64,000 bases of DNA from Terriglobia bacterium (GTDB lineage Bacteria > Acidobacteriota > Thermoanaerobaculia > Thermoanaerobaculales > Thermoanaerobaculaceae), in assembly GCA_020073245.1 (NCBI GenBank), contig JAIQFQ010000002.1, positions 62,001-126,000 on the forward strand, in the 5' to 3' direction. Below, in pieces: positions 34,687-43,642 of this stretch (position 1 is its first letter; each line of letters begins with the position of its first letter). Under the pieces are notes generated by a model that was not told the DNA's origin, ran no database searches, and was given only the letters and a program-made list of their open reading frames with translations. The position numbers and the translations under genes are program-made.

Positions 34687-34955
34687 AGCGCCGCCCCTGG
34701 CGCGTCGTCTTCACGAAGCAGGCCCGGAAGGACGCCAAGCGAATCGCCGAAGCTGGCCTCCGGGAGAAGACGCAGGCTCTCCTCGACATCCTGGAGGGGA
34801 ATCCGTTCCGTCACCCCCCACCGTTCGCAAGGCTGGTCGGCGACCTCGCCGGTGCTCTCTCCCGCCGCATCAACATCCAGCGCCGGCTCGTCTATCAGGT
34901 CCTCAAGAAGACCCGCACCGTCAAGATCCTCCGCATGTGGACGCTCTACGACTAA
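34683..34955 (+). CDS. Txe/YoeB-family toxin with altered catalytic residues
   Basis: 90 residues, beginning VKRRPWRVVFTKQARKDAKRI. YoeB-type toxins are RelE-fold mRNA interferases that cut at the ribosome. The diagnostic segments are here: PFRHPPPFARLVGDLAG, SRRINIQRRLVYQV and VKILRMWTLYD. In the related sequences I recall these read PPYEKL and RMWTHYE. The Glu equivalent to YoeB Glu46 is replaced by Ala (PPFARL), and the His equivalent to His83 by Leu (WTLYD); the Arg65 equivalent is retained. The toxin may be weak or inactive. The GTG start overlaps the antitoxin stop. Confidence 0.88.
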   Translation: MKRRPWRVVFTKQARKDAKRIAEAGLREKTQALLDILEGNPFRHPPPFARLVGDLAGALSRRINIQRRLVYQVLKKTRTVKILRMWTLYD

Positions 34956-35070
34956 CGGGAAGACGCCTGCCCTGCGGGGCGGATGCCTGGCAGAGATCGC
35001 GGCTACTCGGGGTGTGCGTTCCCCGCGCTCCCTTGCCCTGAGCCCGGTGCCCCTCCCCTGACTCCTGTTT

Positions 35071-36348
35071 CTACGCCTGGCCGTACAGTGGGAACGCCTT
35101 CGTCATCTCCTCGACCTCGGCCTTGACCCTGGCCCAGACCGCCTCGTCCTCGCTCTTGAGGACGCGGTCGATGAACGACGCGATGACCTTCATCTCGTTC
35201 AGACCCATGCCGCGGGTTGTGACGGCCGGGGTGCCGATCCGGATGCCCGAGCCGATGTAGGGCTTGCGCGTGTCGAACGGCACGGTGTTCTTGTTCACCG
35301 TGATACCGGCCTTACCGAGCCGGTCCTCGCCCTTCTTCCCCGAGATCCCGTCGCTGCCGAGGTTGATCAGCATGAGGTGGGTATCCGTGCCGCCGGAGAC
35401 CATGCGCCAACCGAGGAACTGCAGCTCACCGCACAGCATCCTGGCGTTCTCGAGCACCTTCGCGATGTAGTCGCGGTATGCAGGTGAGAGGGCCTCGGCG
35501 AACGCCACGGCCTTCGCAGCGATCACGTGCATGAGCGGCCCGCCCTGGACGCCGGGGAACACCGCCTTATCGAGCGCCTCGGCGAACTCCTGCTTGCACA
35601 TGACCATCCCGCCGCGAGGACCGCGCAGGGTCTTGTGCGTCGTGGTGGTGACGAACTCGCAGTGCGGGACCGGAGATGGGTGCATACCGACGGCGACCAT
35701 GCCGGCGATGTGGGCGATGTCGGCCATCACCATCGCGCCCGACTCGTGTGCGATCTTTGCGATCAGCTCGAAGTCGATCGTGCGCGGGTAGGCCGATGCA
35801 CCGCATACGATGAGCCTCGGCCTGTGGGTGCGGGTCAGCTCGCGCAGGGCGTCGTAATCGATCGTCTCGGTGTCCGGCCGCACGAGGTACGGCACGACCT
35901 TGAACGTCTTGCCGGAGTAGTTGAGCGGGTGGCCGTGCGTCAGGTGGCCGCCATGCGAGAGGTCGAGCCCGAGGATCGTGTCGCCCGGCTGGCAGGTGGC
36001 GAGGTAGACGGACATGTTCGCCTGCGCGCCCGAGTGCGGCTGGACGTTGACGTGGTCCGCGCCGAACAGCTGCTTGGCACGAGTGCGCGCCAACTCTTCG
36101 GCGACGTCCACGAACTCGCACCCGCCGTAGTAGCGCTTGGCGGGGTACCCTTCGGCGTACTTGTTGGTCATCACGGAGCCCATGGCGGCGAGCACGGCGG
36201 GCGATACGAAGTTCTCGGATGCGATCAGCTCGAGCCCCTCGTTCTCCCGGTGCCTCTCGTTGTTGAGGGCGGTCGCGATCTCCGGATCCGTCTGGCGGAC
36301 TGCGGTTTCGAGGAAGTTGAAGTAGGCGGTGCGTTCGTGCTGGTTCAT
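35071..36348 (-). CDS. glyA: Serine hydroxymethyltransferase
   Basis: A PLP enzyme that interconverts serine and glycine with tetrahydrofolate, the main one-carbon source. The 425 residues include [49 protein letters not shown] and [14 protein letters not shown] with the PLP lysine. The ATG at 36348 overlaps the rpiB stop by four bases (ATGA). It is the last gene of the likely accD-folC-dgt-rpiB-glyA transcript. folC in the same set supplies polyglutamylated folate, its cofactor. Confidence 0.98.
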   Translation of the reverse strand: MNQHERTAYFNFLETAVRQTDPEIATALNNERHRENEGLELIASENFVSPAVLAAMGSVMTNKYAEGYPAKRYYGGCEFVDVAEELARTRAKQLFGADHVNVQPHSGAQANMSVYLATCQPGDTILGLDLSHGGHLTHGHPLNYSGKTFKVVPYLVRPDTETIDYDALRELTRTHRPRLIVCGASAYPRTIDFELIAKIAHESGAMVMADIAHIAGMVAVGMHPSPVPHCEFVTTTTHKTLRGPRGGMVMCKQEFAEALDKAVFPGVQGGPLMHVIAAKAVAFAEALSPAYRDYIAKVLENARMLCGELQFLGWRMVSGGTDTHLMLINLGSDGISGKKGEDRLGKAGITVNKNTVPFDTRKPYIGSGIRIGTPAVTTRGMGLNEMKVIASFIDRVLKSEDEAVWARVKAEVEEMTKAFPLYGQA

Positions 36349-36839
36349 GGCTGTTGCTCCTTGTCCGGGGTGGGGGGGACGATGCCCGGCGCCCTGCGCC
36401 CTGTGCCCTCTTCGTTCTCGATCTTCTCCACGCGCCGCTCGTGACGTCCGCCCTCGAACGGCGTAGCCAGGAAGATGTCGAGGATCTGAACTGCGACGCC
36501 CGGGCCTGTCGTGCGGCCGCCGATGCAGAGGACGTTCGCGTTGTTGTGGCGGCGCGCGTACTCGGCGGTGAAGGCGTCGTGGCACAGCGCGGCGCGAACA
36601 CCCGGGTGACGGTTGGCGGCCATGGCCATCCCGATTCCGGTGCCGCAGATCAGGACACCGAGATCGCCCTTGCCCGCGAGGAGCGCCCGGGCGAGTTGGT
36701 GGGCGAAGTCGGGATAGTCCACGGCGTCGCGGTTCTGGGGGCCGAGGTCGAGGATCTCGTAACCGGTGTCGCGGGCACGATCGGCGAGCATCTCCTTGAA
36801 CTCGAACCCGGCGTGATCGGAGGCAATAAGGATGCGCAC
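36345..36839 (-). CDS. rpiB: Ribose-5-phosphate isomerase B
   Basis: 164 residues, somewhat long for RpiB because of a C-terminal extension (about 140-164, Pro/Glu-rich). [13 protein letters not shown] is the substrate-binding start. [37 protein letters not shown] (with the catalytic Cys in CGTG), and [15 protein letters not shown] are all present. It interconverts ribose-5-P and ribulose-5-P. It ends in the glyA start codon. An alternative activity on allose-6-P is known in the family. Confidence 0.96.
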   Translation of the reverse strand: MRILIASDHAGFEFKEMLADRARDTGYEILDLGPQNRDAVDYPDFAHQLARALLAGKGDLGVLICGTGIGMAMAANRHPGVRAALCHDAFTAEYARRHNNANVLCIGGRTTGPGVAVQILDIFLATPFEGGRHERRVEKIENEEGTGRRAPGIVPPTPDKEQQP

Positions 36840-36958
36840 TCCAGGCTCCTCCCGGCCCAGGACACGCGGGGCCGTTTGCGGATAGTACTACGCCCGGGCC
36901 GCACCGGAGCACAGACAACGGCCAGGTCGATGTAGGCGCCCGGCGGGTCCAACCGTCG

Positions 36959-38215
36959 TCAAACCCGAGGGTGGTACAGCGCCTCGTGCTCCTCGAGAGC
37001 GTAGCTGTCGCTCATCCCCGCGAGATGGTCCACGATCAGGCGCACGAAACGCGGCTCCGACCGGTAGTGCTCGGAGACCTCCTTCCCGATCCCCGCGATG
37101 GGGAGGTCTCGCAGGTAAGGACGCCCAGTCTCCTCGTGGAAACGCAGGAGCGCGTAAGTGGGAAGGGTGAGCGGATTAGAGTAGAACGCGCGGAAGAGCC
37201 CGGTCATCACGAGGTGGGCGCGGTGGTCCTGGCGGTTGACCTCCTGGTGGCTGATGATGAAACGGTAGATGAACGCCTTGAGGTTTGCGAAGAGGGGGGC
37301 GACGCGCTTGGAGAACGCCACGATTGCCGCGGGGATTTCGTCGGCGATCGCCGCCCACCCTTCGTGGTCGGACACCCGGTGCTTGGCAGCGACCCGCTCG
37401 ACGGTCCGTGCGGTCGTCTCGATGGCATCGGTGACGAAGAGGTGGATGAGCCCACGCTGCAGGAGCGCCGCCTTGCGCGCTCGACGCCGCTCCAGCTTGT
37501 AGGTCTGCCCTGAGCGCTCGATGACGGTCGCGGCTGCCGCCAACTTCTCGATCTCCTCGAGCGAGACCGCTTCGGCGTAGAGTCCGTCCTCGAGGTCGTG
37601 CGTCTGCTGTGCGATCTCGTCCGCGAGCGCCACCACCTGTCCCTCGAGATGGCACGGCTTGCCGAGCCGCAGCCCCTGGGTCGTCGGGAGCGGGAACGGA
37701 AAACGGACCTTCCACGTGGTGTGCTTGATGATCCCCTCGCGCACCTGGTCGGTCAGGTTCAACCCGGGGTGGTCGTAGCGCCGCTCGAGCTGATCCACGA
37801 CCCTCACCGACTGGTAGTTGTGTTTGAACGTCCCGACCTCCCGCACCAACCGTTCCGGCAGCGGGCAGGTCGGCTCCTCGCCGGCGAGGATGCGTGCGAG
37901 AACGCGCTCGCCGGAGTGGCCGAACGGCGTGTGTCCGATGTCGTGGGCGAGGCCGATCGCCTCGACGAGGTCCTCGTTGAGGCCGAGAGCCCGGGCGAGG
38001 GTTCTGGCGATCTGAGAAACCTCCAGCGTGTGAGTCAGGCGTGTGCGCGGGTGGTCACCGGCATAGGGCACGTAAACCTGCGTCTTGTGCTTGAGTCGGC
38101 GAAACGCTCGCGAGTGCAGGATTCTGTCTCGGTCCCGCTGAAACGCGGTGCGGTAGTCGAAGTGTCGTCCCTCGGTCGGAAGCGGGCGGCGACGCGTGGC
38201 CTCGGAGGAGCGCAT
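36959..38215 (-). CDS. dgt: dNTP triphosphohydrolase (dGTPase-like HD protein)
   Basis: 418 residues. Family members hydrolyse dNTPs to nucleoside and triphosphate. [47 protein letters not shown] and [14 protein letters not shown] give the HD metal site (H...HD...D). SCxDI is not visible, but [18 protein letters not shown] gives the final Asp. The ATG at 38215 is the only good start. It lies in the accD-folC-dgt-rpiB-glyA run, with 73 bases to folC and 119 to rpiB. Confidence 0.94.
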   Translation of the reverse strand: MRSSEATRRRPLPTEGRHFDYRTAFQRDRDRILHSRAFRRLKHKTQVYVPYAGDHPRTRLTHTLEVSQIARTLARALGLNEDLVEAIGLAHDIGHTPFGHSGERVLARILAGEEPTCPLPERLVREVGTFKHNYQSVRVVDQLERRYDHPGLNLTDQVREGIIKHTTWKVRFPFPLPTTQGLRLGKPCHLEGQVVALADEIAQQTHDLEDGLYAEAVSLEEIEKLAAAATVIERSGQTYKLERRRARKAALLQRGLIHLFVTDAIETTARTVERVAAKHRVSDHEGWAAIADEIPAAIVAFSKRVAPLFANLKAFIYRFIISHQEVNRQDHRAHLVMTGLFRAFYSNPLTLPTYALLRFHEETGRPYLRDLPIAGIGKEVSEHYRSEPRFVRLIVDHLAGMSDSYALEEHEALYHPRV

Positions 38216-38288
38216 GGCGCAGAACGCGAGCGAGGCTGCCTCCGCGTTCTCCAGGCGAGAGCGGGTTCGGACCTCGAGTTTGACCGTG

Positions 38289-39674
38289 CTAGCCGTGGTC
38301 CCCTCCGAGGGAGGCCAGGACCTCGCCTGCCAGGCGCAGGGATCCGGTCACCAGCGTCGGGCAGTCGGTCGGGATCTCGAGCAACGCCGCGGCAACGCTT
38401 CCCGCACGCTGGCTCCCAGGGAACGCCGCCGCGAGATCATTGAGCGGCGTCGCCCGCGGGGAAGCGATGGGCGCCACCGTGACACCCCTGACTCGGGGGC
38501 GCAGGATCGCGGCCATCGCCTTGAGCGGCTTGTCGTCCAGGCACGAGAAGAGCAGGTGCACGCTGCCGGAAAGCCCCATGGAGTCGAGTGCTCCGGCGAG
38601 CGCGGCCACGGCCTCCCGGTTATGGGCGCCATCCACCAACAGGTCGCGCCCCCTTCCCTGGCACCACTGCAGGCGCCCCGGCCAGGATACGCCCTCGATC
38701 CCGCGCCGAGCCGCGTCGGTCCGCAGCCCCCTGATGAAGCCGTGTTTCGCGAGCGCAGCGGCCCCTGCGAGCGCCAGCGTGAGGTTGGCTCTCTGATGCT
38801 CGCCGGCCAGCGGCAGGTTCGCGTCACCGCTGGCGCCGCCCACCGTGAACGTCACGCGGGTCCGTTCGAAGGTTCGAGGGTTCAGGGGTTCGACCGTTCG
38901 AGGCGCAGTTGAGAGTTGAGAGTTAAGAGTTAAGAGTTCAGAAACCCCGGCTTGATGTTTCCTTTTCAGCTCTTCACTCTTCACTCTTGGCTCTTCACTG
39001 CGTGGTTCGATCGGGATGACGGTGGCCCAGGCGCTCGCAAGGGAGAGGGGAGTGCCGGGTGCGGCGGAGGCGCGAACGACGGGTTCAACCTCGTGGTCCC
39101 ACACGCCGACGATCGCCTCGCGACCGCGCAGGGCCGCCGCCTTTTCCGCTGCGATAGCGGCGCGCGTCGTGCCGAGCCATTGCTGGTGGTCAGTGCCGAC
39201 GTTTGTGAGCAGCGTGACCTCGGGCTCCACGGCGCTCGCGGCGTCCCACCGGCCTCCGAGACCGGCCTCCATCACAGCGATGTCGACGCGACGCTCGGCA
39301 AACTCGAGGACTGCCGCGCAGGTGAGCGTCTCGAAGTAAGAGAGGTCGGGGAATCGCTCGAGCGGGGCCACAAGCTCGCCGAGCCTCGATCGGGGGATCA
39401 TCATGCCGTCGATGCGGACGCGCTCCTCGACCTCTATCAGGTGCGGGGACGTGTACAGGCCCACGCGGAGTCCGTGCGCCCGGAGGATCTCCGCCAGCAG
39501 CACTGCGGTCGAGCCCTTGCCGTTCGTGCCCACGATCAAAGCCGACGGGAACGATCTCTCGGGCCTGCCGAGCGCCTCGAGGGCACGCCGCATCCGGTCG
39601 AGCCCGGGCAGGATGCGCTGTTCGAGCCGAGGCCCGAGCAGCGCTTCCGCTCCTAGAGCATGTGAGAGAGACAC
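38289..39674 (-). CDS. folC: Dihydrofolate/folylpolyglutamate synthase with an in-frame repeat-derived insert
   Basis: FolC adds glutamate to dihydropteroate and folates. 461 residues, about 40 more than usual. VGTNGKGSTAVLLAEIL is the P-loop. YTSPHLIEVEERVRIDG, VMEAGLGGRWDAASAV and TNVGTDHQQWLG follow, and the C-terminal domain has DGAHNREAVAAL. Residues about 224-271 are different: low-complexity RSEEPRVKSEELKR then ELLTLNSQLST and a TVEPLNPRTFER stretch, encoded by the fold-back element at 38862-39004. Conserved sequence resumes at VTFTVGG. The GTG at 39674 overlaps accD by 22 bases; its AAGGAG lies about 11 bases upstream. Confidence 0.92.
   Translation of the reverse strand: MSLSHALGAEALLGPRLEQRILPGLDRMRRALEALGRPERSFPSALIVGTNGKGSTAVLLAEILRAHGLRVGLYTSPHLIEVEERVRIDGMMIPRSRLGELVAPLERFPDLSYFETLTCAAVLEFAERRVDIAVMEAGLGGRWDAASAVEPEVTLLTNVGTDHQQWLGTTRAAIAAEKAAALRGREAIVGVWDHEVEPVVRASAAPGTPLSLASAWATVIPIEPRSEEPRVKSEELKRKHQAGVSELLTLNSQLSTAPRTVEPLNPRTFERTRVTFTVGGASGDANLPLAGEHQRANLTLALAGAAALAKHGFIRGLRTDAARRGIEGVSWPGRLQWCQGRGRDLLVDGAHNREAVAALAGALDSMGLSGSVHLLFSCLDDKPLKAMAAILRPRVRGVTVAPIASPRATPLNDLAAAFPGSQRAGSVAAALLEIPTDCPTLVTGSLRLAGEVLASLGGDHG
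38862..39004. repeat. Fold-back low-complexity element 6, inside folC
   Basis: Two repeat kinds are adjacent. GGTTCGA-type heptamers (GGTTCGAAGG, GGTTCGAGGG, TTCAGGGGTTCGACCG) occupy 38862-38905. GAGAGTT / AAGAGTT units (38909-38938) face CTCTTCACTCTTCACTCTTGG (38970-38990). The element is 143 bases but keeps the folC frame and contains no stop in it. Confidence 0.75.
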
Positions 39675-40483
39675 CGTGCCAGAGTCTCCTTGAGTTCCTG
39701 GCGGGGTACGACCATGTCGAGCATCCCGTGCTCCAGGAGGAACTCGGAGCGCTGGAAACCCTCGGGGAGCTTCTGACGGATGGTCTGCTCGATCACCCGG
39801 GGTCCGGCGAAGCCAATGAGGGCCCCTGGCTCGCCGATGTTGAGGTCCCCCAGCATCGAGTAGGACGCGGTGACGCCGCCGGTGGTGGGATCGGTGAGTA
39901 CGGAGATGTAGGGGATCCGCGCCGCGTGCAGGCGGGCGAGGGCGGCCGAGATCTTGGCCATCTGCATGAGGGAGAGGATCCCCTCCTGCATCCGGGCGCC
40001 TCCCGAACAGGAAACCACGATCAGAGGCAGCCGGTTCTTCAGGCAGCGCTCGATTGCACGGGTGAGTTTCTCGCCCACCGCGGACCCCATCGAGCCTCCC
40101 ATGAAGGCATACTCCATCGCGGCGATCACCGTTCGAATCCCCGCAAGGCGGCCTATCCCGACCATGAGGGCGTCGCACCGCAGCCCTTTCTCCCGCAGCT
40201 CCTTCACGCGCTGGGCGTACGGCTTTGTGTCGACGAACTCGAGCGGATCGGTAGAGTAGATGTTGCCGAATGCCTCCTTCCAGCTGCCTCCATCGAACAG
40301 CTGGCTCAGCCGCGTGCGCGCCGAAACCCGGTGGTGGTGTCCGCATCGGGGGCACACGAACAGGCCTCGTTCGAGCTCCTTTCGATAGAGGGTTTCCCGG
40401 CACCCATCGCACTTCACCCAAAGGCCCTCCGGGACCTTGCTCGCGGGCCGCTCGGATGCGTCCGTTCGTCGGAACCACACCAT
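39653..40483 (-). CDS. accD: Acetyl-CoA carboxylase carboxyltransferase subunit beta
   Basis: AccD, with AccA, moves CO2 from biotin to acetyl-CoA to give malonyl-CoA for fatty acids. 276 residues. The N-terminal zinc ribbon is complete (CDGC...CPRCGHH). SGGARMQEGILSLMQMAKISAAL, TDPTTGGVTASYSMLGDLNI, GFAGPRVIEQTIRQKLP and FLLEHGMLD are the standard AccD signatures. The ATG at 40483 begins VWFRR, as usual. folC starts inside its 3' end. accA is not in the window. Confidence 0.97.
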   Translation of the reverse strand: MVWFRRTDASERPASKVPEGLWVKCDGCRETLYRKELERGLFVCPRCGHHHRVSARTRLSQLFDGGSWKEAFGNIYSTDPLEFVDTKPYAQRVKELREKGLRCDALMVGIGRLAGIRTVIAAMEYAFMGGSMGSAVGEKLTRAIERCLKNRLPLIVVSCSGGARMQEGILSLMQMAKISAALARLHAARIPYISVLTDPTTGGVTASYSMLGDLNIGEPGALIGFAGPRVIEQTIRQKLPEGFQRSEFLLEHGMLDMVVPRQELKETLARCLSHML

Positions 40484-40531
40484 AGGGAAGTAATGGTACA
40501 CCGGCTTGAGGCGAGAACACGCAAGTCCAAC

Positions 40532-40632
40532 AAGGGAAAAGGGAAGACGGGAGACGTGAGAGGGAAGACGAGAGCCCATGGGGCCAGCGTTGAACTTCCT
40601 CTACCGTCTCCCCTCTTCCGTCTTCCCTTTGC
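40532..40632. repeat. Fold-back low-complexity element 7
   Basis: AAGGGAAAAGGGAAGACGG (40532-40550) and AGAGGGAAGACG (40559-40570) face CTACCGTCTCCCCTC (40601-40615) and TTCCGTCTTCCCTTTG (40616-40631). GGGAAGACGG pairs exactly with CCGTCTTCCC. It lies upstream of accD, after the ABC ATPase gene. Confidence 0.7.
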
Positions 40633-40655
40633 AGACCTGATCGTCGGCCGGAGGG

Positions 40656-41453
40656 TCACTCGCCCTGGCGTGACATGCCGGACGAGGAGCGGGCGACGAT
40701 GAGCGGCACACCGCCGGGTTCCGGCACGAGAGCAATCTCCACGCCGAACACCTCCCGGAATAGGTCAGGACGTACCACCTCCGCGGGAGCCCCAACGGCG
40801 CTCACCTGACCGCCTTTGAGGATCACGAGGCGGTCGGCGAGGCGGAGCGCGAGGTTCCAGTCGTGGAGCACGAGCACGACGCCCACGCCGCTGCGCACGA
40901 GGGCGCGGAGGATGGCAACCAGCTCGAGCTGGTGGCGCACGTCGAGGGCCGTTGCCGGCTCGTCCAGCAGTAGCAGGCGCGGCTCGCTCGCCAGCGCCCG
41001 GGCGAGCAGCACGAGCTGGCGCTCCCCCCCGGAAAGGCGCTGAACGGCGGTTGTCTCCCGCCCGGAGAGCCCGACCCGGGCGATCGCCGCAGCCACCGCC
41101 GCGTGGTCGCGCGGGGCGGGCGGGCGCCACGGGCCGAGGTGCGGCGCGCGTCCCTGCTGGACGACCTCAGCCACCGTGAGAGGGAAGGCGAAGCTCACCG
41201 CCTGCGGCACGAACCCGATCACACGCGCCACCTCGCGCCTCCGCCAGGTTGCAAGCGGCCGGCCGATAAGCTCCACCATGCCGGAGGTCGTCGGGAGAAT
41301 GCCGGCGAGCAGCCGCAGTAGCGTGCTCTTTCCGGCGCCGTTGGGACCCAGGACCCCGACGCACTGACCCTCGGTCACGGTGAGATCGACCCGCCGCACG
41401 ACGTCGTCGGCGCCATACCCTCCGGAGAGCTCGCGCGCTTCGAGCAGAGTCAC
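40656..41453 (-). CDS. ABC transporter ATPase, BtuD/FhuC type
   Basis: 265 residues. Walker A is GPNGAGKST, the signature LSGGERQLVLLARAL, Walker B LLLDEPATALDV, and the switch His LVLHDWNLAL. LLRLLAGILPTTSGMVELIG and FGYVPQ-like VPQAVSFAFPLTV are typical of cobalamin and iron-chelate importers. The GTG at 41453 overlaps the permease stop by four bases. It energises the permease encoded just upstream, with the binding protein before that. Confidence 0.93.
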   Translation of the reverse strand: MTLLEARELSGGYGADDVVRRVDLTVTEGQCVGVLGPNGAGKSTLLRLLAGILPTTSGMVELIGRPLATWRRREVARVIGFVPQAVSFAFPLTVAEVVQQGRAPHLGPWRPPAPRDHAAVAAAIARVGLSGRETTAVQRLSGGERQLVLLARALASEPRLLLLDEPATALDVRHQLELVAILRALVRSGVGVVLVLHDWNLALRLADRLVILKGGQVSAVGAPAEVVRPDLFREVFGVEIALVPEPGGVPLIVARSSSGMSRQGE

Positions 41454-42424
41454 GGCGCCCGCCTCAGCAACGCGATGAAGAAGGGCACGCCGAGCAGCGC
41501 GGTGACCACCCCGACCGGCAGCTCGGCAGGTGCGAGCGCCCGGTGGGCGATGAGGTCCCCCAGCACCATCAGAGCGGCCCCGGCGATCGCCGCGCGCGGC
41601 AGCAACCGTCTCGTGCCGTGTCCCCACACCAACCGGCAAAGGTGGGGAACGACGAGCCCTACGAACCCGATGACCCCTGCGAACGCCACGGCCCCGCCGC
41701 AGAGCGCAGCCGATGCCAGGAAGACCCTGCGACGCACGGTTGCGACCTCGACGCCGAGCCCGGCCGCGGACTCCTCACCCGTGGCCAGCAATCCGAGGTC
41801 GCGCCCGTGCAGAAGAAGGACGAAGGCCGGGACCAGCACGTACGGCGCGAGCCAGGCCACGGTGGGGCCGGAGGCGGATGCGAGCGACCCCATGGTCACG
41901 GCGAGAGCTCCAGGCAAACGTGGTGAGGGCGCGACGGACAGGATCGTGAGGATTACTGCCGACGCCGCGGCGTTGACCGCAACTCCTGCCAGGATCATTC
42001 GCGTGGATGAAGGTCCCAGCGGACCACGCGCCATCCACCACACGAGGCCGGTGGCCAACGCGGCCCCGCCCATGGCCGCCGCAGGCACCAGACCGAGGGC
42101 CATCGCCGGCAGTGCTGCGAAGGCAGCGGTAGCGGCCGCCGCGCCGCCGCCGGAGATGCCCAACAGGAATGGGTCGGCGAGGGGGTTCGAGAGCAGCGCC
42201 TGGAGGGCCGCCCCTGCCAGCGCCAGAGCTGCACCTACGGCCAACCCCAACGTGAGGCGGGGAAGCCGCAATCCGAAGACGATGGTTCGGGCCTCCGACG
42301 TTCCGCTCCCCACGAGCGCCGAAAGCGCCTCGCCGGCTGAGAGAGCAGGGCCGGCAGCCAACAGGGCGGTCGCCGCCGCGGCCAGCAGCACCGCCACGAG
42401 CAGGACATCGGCCGCGCGCTTCAC
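41450..42424 (-). CDS. ABC transporter permease, BtuC/FecCD family
   Basis: 324 residues, about ten helices. LRLPRLTLGLAVGAALALAGAALQALLSNPLADPFLLGISGGGA is the family's most conserved stretch (GAALAxxGxxxQxxxxNPLADPxxLG). GFVGLVVPHLCRLVWG is the coupling region. Family members carry vitamin B12 or ferric chelates. The GTG at 42424 overlaps the binding-protein stop (GTGA), and its stop overlaps the ATPase start, so all three are coupled. Confidence 0.94.
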   Translation of the reverse strand: MKRAADVLLVAVLLAAAATALLAAGPALSAGEALSALVGSGTSEARTIVFGLRLPRLTLGLAVGAALALAGAALQALLSNPLADPFLLGISGGGAAAATAAFAALPAMALGLVPAAAMGGAALATGLVWWMARGPLGPSSTRMILAGVAVNAAASAVILTILSVAPSPRLPGALAVTMGSLASASGPTVAWLAPYVLVPAFVLLLHGRDLGLLATGEESAAGLGVEVATVRRRVFLASAALCGGAVAFAGVIGFVGLVVPHLCRLVWGHGTRRLLPRAAIAGAALMVLGDLIAHRALAPAELPVGVVTALLGVPFFIALLRRAP

Positions 42425-43380
42425 CCGGGCCTCCCTCGCGACCCGGCTGTCGGTTTGACGTTGTTGGGCGGGGGGCCGGACACCGGACCCCGAACCCCGG
42501 ACTCCGTCTTCTCGTCCGCGACACGCGCGGCCACCAGCGCCTCCAGGGCATCGACCAGCCGCGGCCCGGGCCGGCTCGCTGGGTCGGCCGGCAGCCAAAC
42601 AACGCGCACCGCACCGGAGGCCAGGCGGGCCCCGGGAGGTGTTTCCCGGACGCGGGCAAATCCCTCCCGGAGGTCCTTCTCATCGGAGGCCACGACCATG
42701 TCCAGACGGGGGTCCAGGAGCAGCTCGGGGTCCACGCGCGGGTAGCGACCCACGCCGGGTGCCGCGAGGTTGACGAGGGCCGCGCGCCGGAGCAGGTCAT
42801 CGTGGAATGTGCCGGGCGCGGCCACGATCAGCGGCTCCCACCAGACGACGTACATTGCCGTGCGGCGGGGGAGTGCTGCGGCACGGGTGCGCAGCAAGGC
42901 ACATCGCGCCTCGATCTCGCCTCCGAGCCGCTCGCCATCGTCTGGCCGATCGAGGGCGCGGCCCACGAGGCGGCATGCGGCGCCGAGTCGGTCGAACGAC
43001 GTGACATCGACCGTGAAGACTCGGGTGCCGAGCTCGCGGAGACGCTCGATGGTCCGCGGATCGCTGCCTGCGGTAGTCGCAAGCACGAGGTCGGGCCGCA
43101 GGGCGAGGACCGCCTCGGGATCGTTTGGCGCCACGCGCGGCAGGTGTCGGAGTCCTGGGGGGTAGTCGGCCGCGGTGGGCGCGGCGACCACGAACCCACC
43201 GGCGCCGAGAGCAAACGCGAGCTCGGTGACGTCCGGAGCGAGCGGTACGATGCGGCGAACCGGCCCGGCTCGAACGACGGCCCCCGTCTGGTCGACGAGA
43301 CCCCTCGGCGGCGGCGAGGCGCAGGCGAGTGTGAGGACAAGTGCAAAGAACCCACACCACCCGGTGTGGGTCCTCCATCG
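42421..43380 (-). CDS. ABC transporter substrate-binding lipoprotein (BtuF-like), start unresolved
   Basis: This is the periplasmic binding protein of the importer. The frame carries a lipoprotein signal (GWCGFFALVLTLAC, Cys near 43321), then RRIVPLAPDVTELAFALGAG and TAADYPPGLRHLPRVAPNDPEAVLALRPDLVLAT. The last is the BtuF/FecB signature, and DYPP fits the cobalamin-binding group. No canonical start codon precedes the signal in this frame: the first is GTG at 43191, after it. A CTG lies at 43401, and an ATG at 43378 is one base out of frame. A sequencing error, a frameshift or a rare start could explain this. The 5' boundary given is therefore approximate. Confidence 0.82.
   Translation of the reverse strand, partial: RWRTHTGWCGFFALVLTLACASPPPRGLVDQTGAVVRAGPVRRIVPLAPDVTELAFALGAGGFVVAAPTAADYPPGLRHLPRVAPNDPEAVLALRPDLVLATTAGSDPRTIERLRELGTRVFTVDVTSFDRLGAACRLVGRALDRPDDGERLGGEIEARCALLRTRAAALPRRTAMYVVWWEPLIVAAPGTFHDDLLRRAALVNLAAPGVGRYPRVDPELLLDPRLDMVVASDEKDLREGFARVRETPPGARLASGAVRVVWLPADPASRPGPRLVDALEALVAARVADEKTESGVRGPVSGPPPNNVKPTAGSRGRPG
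43350..43371. promoter_or_regulatory. Perfect 9-bp hairpin at the binding-protein 5' end
   Basis: ACCCACACC (43350-43358) and GGTGTGGGT (43363-43371) pair fully around a 4-base loop. It lies 32 bases after the small coiled-coil gene and just before the lipoprotein signal of the binding protein. It may be a terminator or attenuator; no T-run follows on the minus strand beyond TTCTTT. Confidence 0.4.
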
Positions 43381-43402
43381 GCCGATGGCGTGCGGTGGCA
43401 GG

Positions 43403-43627
43403 CTACTCGGTTCCCTGCTCTTCCATGTCGTTGGGAACCCCCAAGCGCTGACATGCGGCGTCGTACATCTGGCGTGCGGCTTTTTGCGCCGCTTGCAGTT
43501 CCGCGATGCGCTGCTTAACGCGTTGCAGCTCTTCCTGGATCTGATTCTCTAGATCTGCGATCTCCTGCTTCGTGACCTTGCGAGTCTCCTCGTAGAACTT
43601 CCGTTGCTGGTCTGTGAGAACCGACAT
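43403..43627 (-). CDS. Small coiled-coil protein
   Basis: A 74-residue, almost wholly helical protein. The stretch from about 12 to 52 (ETRKVTKQEIADLENQIQEELQRV, then AELQAAQKAARQ) has heptad spacing of Ile, Leu and Val. One cysteine lies in the C-terminal third. AGGAGG lies five bases before the ATG. It is 15 bases after the kinase-TonB gene on the same strand, so they are probably co-transcribed. Function unknown. Confidence 0.75.
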   Translation of the reverse strand: MSVLTDQQRKFYEETRKVTKQEIADLENQIQEELQRVKQRIAELQAAQKAARQMYDAACQRLGVPNDMEEQGTE

Positions 43628-43642
43628 GAAATCCTCCTCTTT

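Noticed and set aside
36345-36410. RpiB C-terminal extension as a separate small gene
   Set aside because: It is in frame with rpiB, has no start of its own, and ends in the glyA overlap.
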